Position numbers and translations under genes: made by a program. A stretch of DNA of 7,672 nucleotides from assembly GCA_002310195.1 (NCBI GenBank), contig DBYS01000006.1:33065-40736 (forward strand), given 5' to 3'. Source of the DNA: Bacteroidales bacterium UBA1180 (GTDB taxonomy: Bacteria; Bacteroidota; Bacteroidia; Bacteroidales; Paludibacteraceae). Below the pieces are notes generated by a model, which worked only from the letters and a program-made list of their open reading frames with translations, had not been told where the DNA came from and searched no databases. Of this stretch, positions 6,043 through 7,672 are shown piece by piece (positions within the stretch are counted from its first letter, which is position 1; each line of letters starts with the position of its first letter).

Positions 6043-6670
6043 ACATAAGCACCTGGTTATAGCCCACGTGTCGGACGAAACGGCGCAGTGGCATATAACG
6101 CAAGAGGCGGGTAGCGTACTGACTATCCATCTGTTCTGCCTGGACGGCGAAGCGACGGCAAGCCATGACGTGTTGTTTGACATTGAGCAGGCAGGCGAAC
6201 ATACCGAGACGTACATCTACGGTTTGGGTGTGATCAGCGGCAAGCAACAAGTTAATGTACGCACGCGCGTGCGCCACAGCGTGCCGAACGGCAAATCGAA
6301 CCAGCTCTTGAAGTTCGCGGTCAAAGATGAGGCACAGGGAGCTTTCATAGGCGAACTGATCGTTGCCCCCCATGCGCAGCACACCGAAGCGATGCAGACG
6401 AACCGCAACGTGCTGCTCTCACCGGCCGCCACGATGCACACGCAGCCGCAACTGGAGATCTATGCCGATGATGTCAAGTGCTCGCACGGCGCTACCACAG
6501 GGCAGATTGACGAGAGCGCACTGTTCTATATGCAGCAGCGAGGTATAGCAATCGATGAGGCAAGGCAACTGCTACTGACGGCGTTCTTCCACGATGTAAT
6601 CGCCTCGCTCGGTGAGCCGGAGACAGAAGAGCGAATACAACAACGGATATCAGATAAACTAAAATATTAA
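6014..6670 (+). CDS. sufD: short SufD-like Fe-S assembly protein
   Basis: SufD partners SufB and SufC in the cytoplasmic scaffold complex that assembles iron-sulfur clusters. This 218-residue protein covers the right-handed beta-helix core and the C-terminal helical part that contacts SufC. The best landmarks are GAFIGELIVAPHAQHTEA (109-126), NRNVLLSPAATMHTQPQLEI (130-149) and ADDVKCSHGATTGQIDESAL (151-170), then LFYMQQRGI. The CSHGAT motif with Cys156 and His158 is the SufD type, not the ATTSK-containing SufB type. Typical SufD proteins are about 420-450 residues, so roughly the first half is missing. The missing part is not hidden upstream, since that DNA encodes intact SufC. The ATG at 6014 overlaps sufC by 29 bp and follows a purine-rich stretch (GGAAGAAAG). 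The frame opens at a TTG at 5924, but the extra 30 residues look non-native. It could be a minimal SufBD scaffold or a shortened SufD; no frameshift is seen. Confidence 0.88.
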   Translation: MQDLQLIKGEHKHLVIAHVSDETAQWHITQEAGSVLTIHLFCLDGEATASHDVLFDIEQAGEHTETYIYGLGVISGKQQVNVRTRVRHSVPNGKSNQLLKFAVKDEAQGAFIGELIVAPHAQHTEAMQTNRNVLLSPAATMHTQPQLEIYADDVKCSHGATTGQIDESALFYMQQRGIAIDEARQLLLTAFFHDVIASLGEPETEERIQQRISDKLKY

Positions 6671-6689
6671 CAAATTAAATCCAATTATC

Positions 6690-7672
6690 ATGAACGAAGA
6701 ACTGAAGAAAGTTATGGAAACGGCTGAGGTGTGGACTCGCGAGCCGTTTGACGCGGAGACCCGCGCACAAGTGAAAGCCATGATGGAGGCCGAGGACAAG
6801 ACCGAGCTCATCGACGCTTTCTATCGCACCTTGGAGTTCGGCACCGGCGGTCTGCGCGGTGTGATGGGTCCGGGTACGAACCGAATGAACAAGTACATCG
6901 TTGCCCAGGCTACGCAAGGTTATGCCAACTATCTGCTGAAAGTACAGCGTGAGGGCGGTTTCCAGAACGTACAGAACGGCCGGGTGGCAGTGGCTGTAGG
7001 TCACGACTGCCGAAACAACGGTCGTCTGTTCGCCGAGACTGTAGCCAACATCTTCTCCGCCAACGGAATCAAAGTGTATTTGTTCGAGAGCCTTCGTCCT
7101 ACCCCCGAAGTGTCGTTTGCCATTCGTCATTTGAAATGCCAGGGTGGTGTAAACGTTACCGCCAGCCATAACCCAAAAGAGTACAACGGCTACAAGGCTT
7201 ACTGGGAGGATGGTTCGCAGGTACTCCAGCCGCACGATCAGGGAATCATCGACGAGGTGAACAAAGTGACCATGGCTGACGTGAAGTGGAACGCCAACAA
7301 AGACCTGATCGAGATCATCGGCGGTGAGATGGACTACGACTACATGATGGCTGTCAAATCTGTGATGATTGACCAGGAGTCCATCCTTCGTCAGAAAGAC
7401 CTGAACATCGTTTATACGCCGATGCACGGTGCCGGTCGTCAGATCGTGCCGATGTGCCTGCGCTCATGGGGATTCCAGAACATCCACGTAGTACCCGAGC
7501 AGATGGTTATCGATGGCAACTTCCCGACGGTTGTATCGCCTAACCCCGAGAACGCCGAGGCAATGACCATGGGTATGAACCTTGGCACGAAACTTGGCGC
7601 CGACCTCGTTATCGCTTCCGATCCCGATGCTGACCGTATAGCTATCGTCTGCCGCAACGACAAGGGCGAGTG
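6690..7672 (+). CDS. alpha-D-phosphohexomutase (phosphoglucomutase/phosphomannomutase type), 3' end beyond the window
   Basis: Enzymes of this superfamily move phosphate between C1 and C6 of a hexose (or C1 and C5 of a pentose), linking central metabolism to nucleotide sugars. The 327 visible residues include FGTGGLRGVMGPGTNRMN (50-67), VGHDCRNN (103-110), the catalytic phosphoserine loop TASHNPKEYNGYK (157-169, Ser159), YTPMHGAGR (242-250) and the magnesium loop DPDADR (311-316, Asp311, 313 and 315). The long N-terminal part before GTGGLRG resembles the roughly 580-residue phosphoglucomutase-2-like group common in Bacteroidales, so about 250 residues should lie past the edge, including the sugar-recognition loop. 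Glucose, mannose and pentose phosphates therefore cannot be told apart. The ATG at 6690 follows sufD by 19 bp in an A/T-rich leader with no Shine-Dalgarno site or promoter, so it is probably the fifth gene of the prs unit. Confidence 0.93.
   Translation, partial: MNEELKKVMETAEVWTREPFDAETRAQVKAMMEAEDKTELIDAFYRTLEFGTGGLRGVMGPGTNRMNKYIVAQATQGYANYLLKVQREGGFQNVQNGRVAVAVGHDCRNNGRLFAETVANIFSANGIKVYLFESLRPTPEVSFAIRHLKCQGGVNVTASHNPKEYNGYKAYWEDGSQVLQPHDQGIIDEVNKVTMADVKWNANKDLIEIIGGEMDYDYMMAVKSVMIDQESILRQKDLNIVYTPMHGAGRQIVPMCLRSWGFQNIHVVPEQMVIDGNFPTVVSPNPENAEAMTMGMNLGTKLGADLVIASDPDADRIAIVCRNDKGE

Noticed and set aside
5413..6216. A 267-codon open frame on the minus strand opposite sufC and sufD
   Set aside because: It spans the sufC/sufD overlap and has no recognisable motif; it is a shadow.
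6675..7427. A 250-codon open frame on the minus strand opposite the phosphohexomutase gene
   Set aside because: The plus strand carries the phosphoserine loop and other conserved blocks in this stretch, so the antisense frame is a shadow.

Overview
The window looks like chromosomal DNA from a member of the Bacteroidota, most likely Bacteroidales. The evidence is threefold. Three promoters fit the Bacteroidota housekeeping pattern (TTTG or TTG, 20-bp spacer, TAnnTTTG). Starts mostly lack a Shine-Dalgarno sequence and sit in A/T-rich leaders. The proteins (S1, PRPP synthetase, a lipoprotein glutaminyl cyclase-like M28 enzyme, SufC/SufD, a long phosphohexomutase) resemble Bacteroidales versions. 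Base composition is moderately GC-rich in the genes and clearly AT-rich in the intergenic regions. No genus can be assigned by eye. I saw no RNA gene, insertion sequence, CRISPR array or phage gene.

Left half, minus strand: rpsA (ribosomal protein S1) runs off the left edge, with 526 codons present. It has its own promoter and a leader of roughly 125 nt that can fold just before the start codon. A perfect 20-bp palindrome fills most of the promoter spacer. Upstream on the same strand is a GT-B fold, GT4-family glycosyltransferase gene with its own promoter, separated from rpsA by a weak hairpin.

Centre: an AT-rich gap of 318 bp carries two divergent promoters, one for the glycosyltransferase gene (left) and one for prs (right).

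Right half, plus strand: prs, an M28/glutaminyl cyclase-like lipoprotein, sufC, a short sufD-like gene and a phosphohexomutase gene (open at the right edge) are packed with overlaps or gaps of 1 to 19 bp. They probably form one transcription unit from the prs promoter. The cluster mixes PRPP supply, envelope protein maturation, Fe-S cluster assembly and sugar phosphate metabolism, so it reads as a housekeeping operon, not one pathway.

Most of the window is ordinary. The points worth a second look are the SufD of only 218 residues next to sufC with no sufB or sufS beside them, the operator-like palindrome inside the rpsA promoter, the possible structured rpsA leader, and the placement of a probable pyroglutamate-forming lipoprotein between prs and sufC. 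I found no clear undescribed system.
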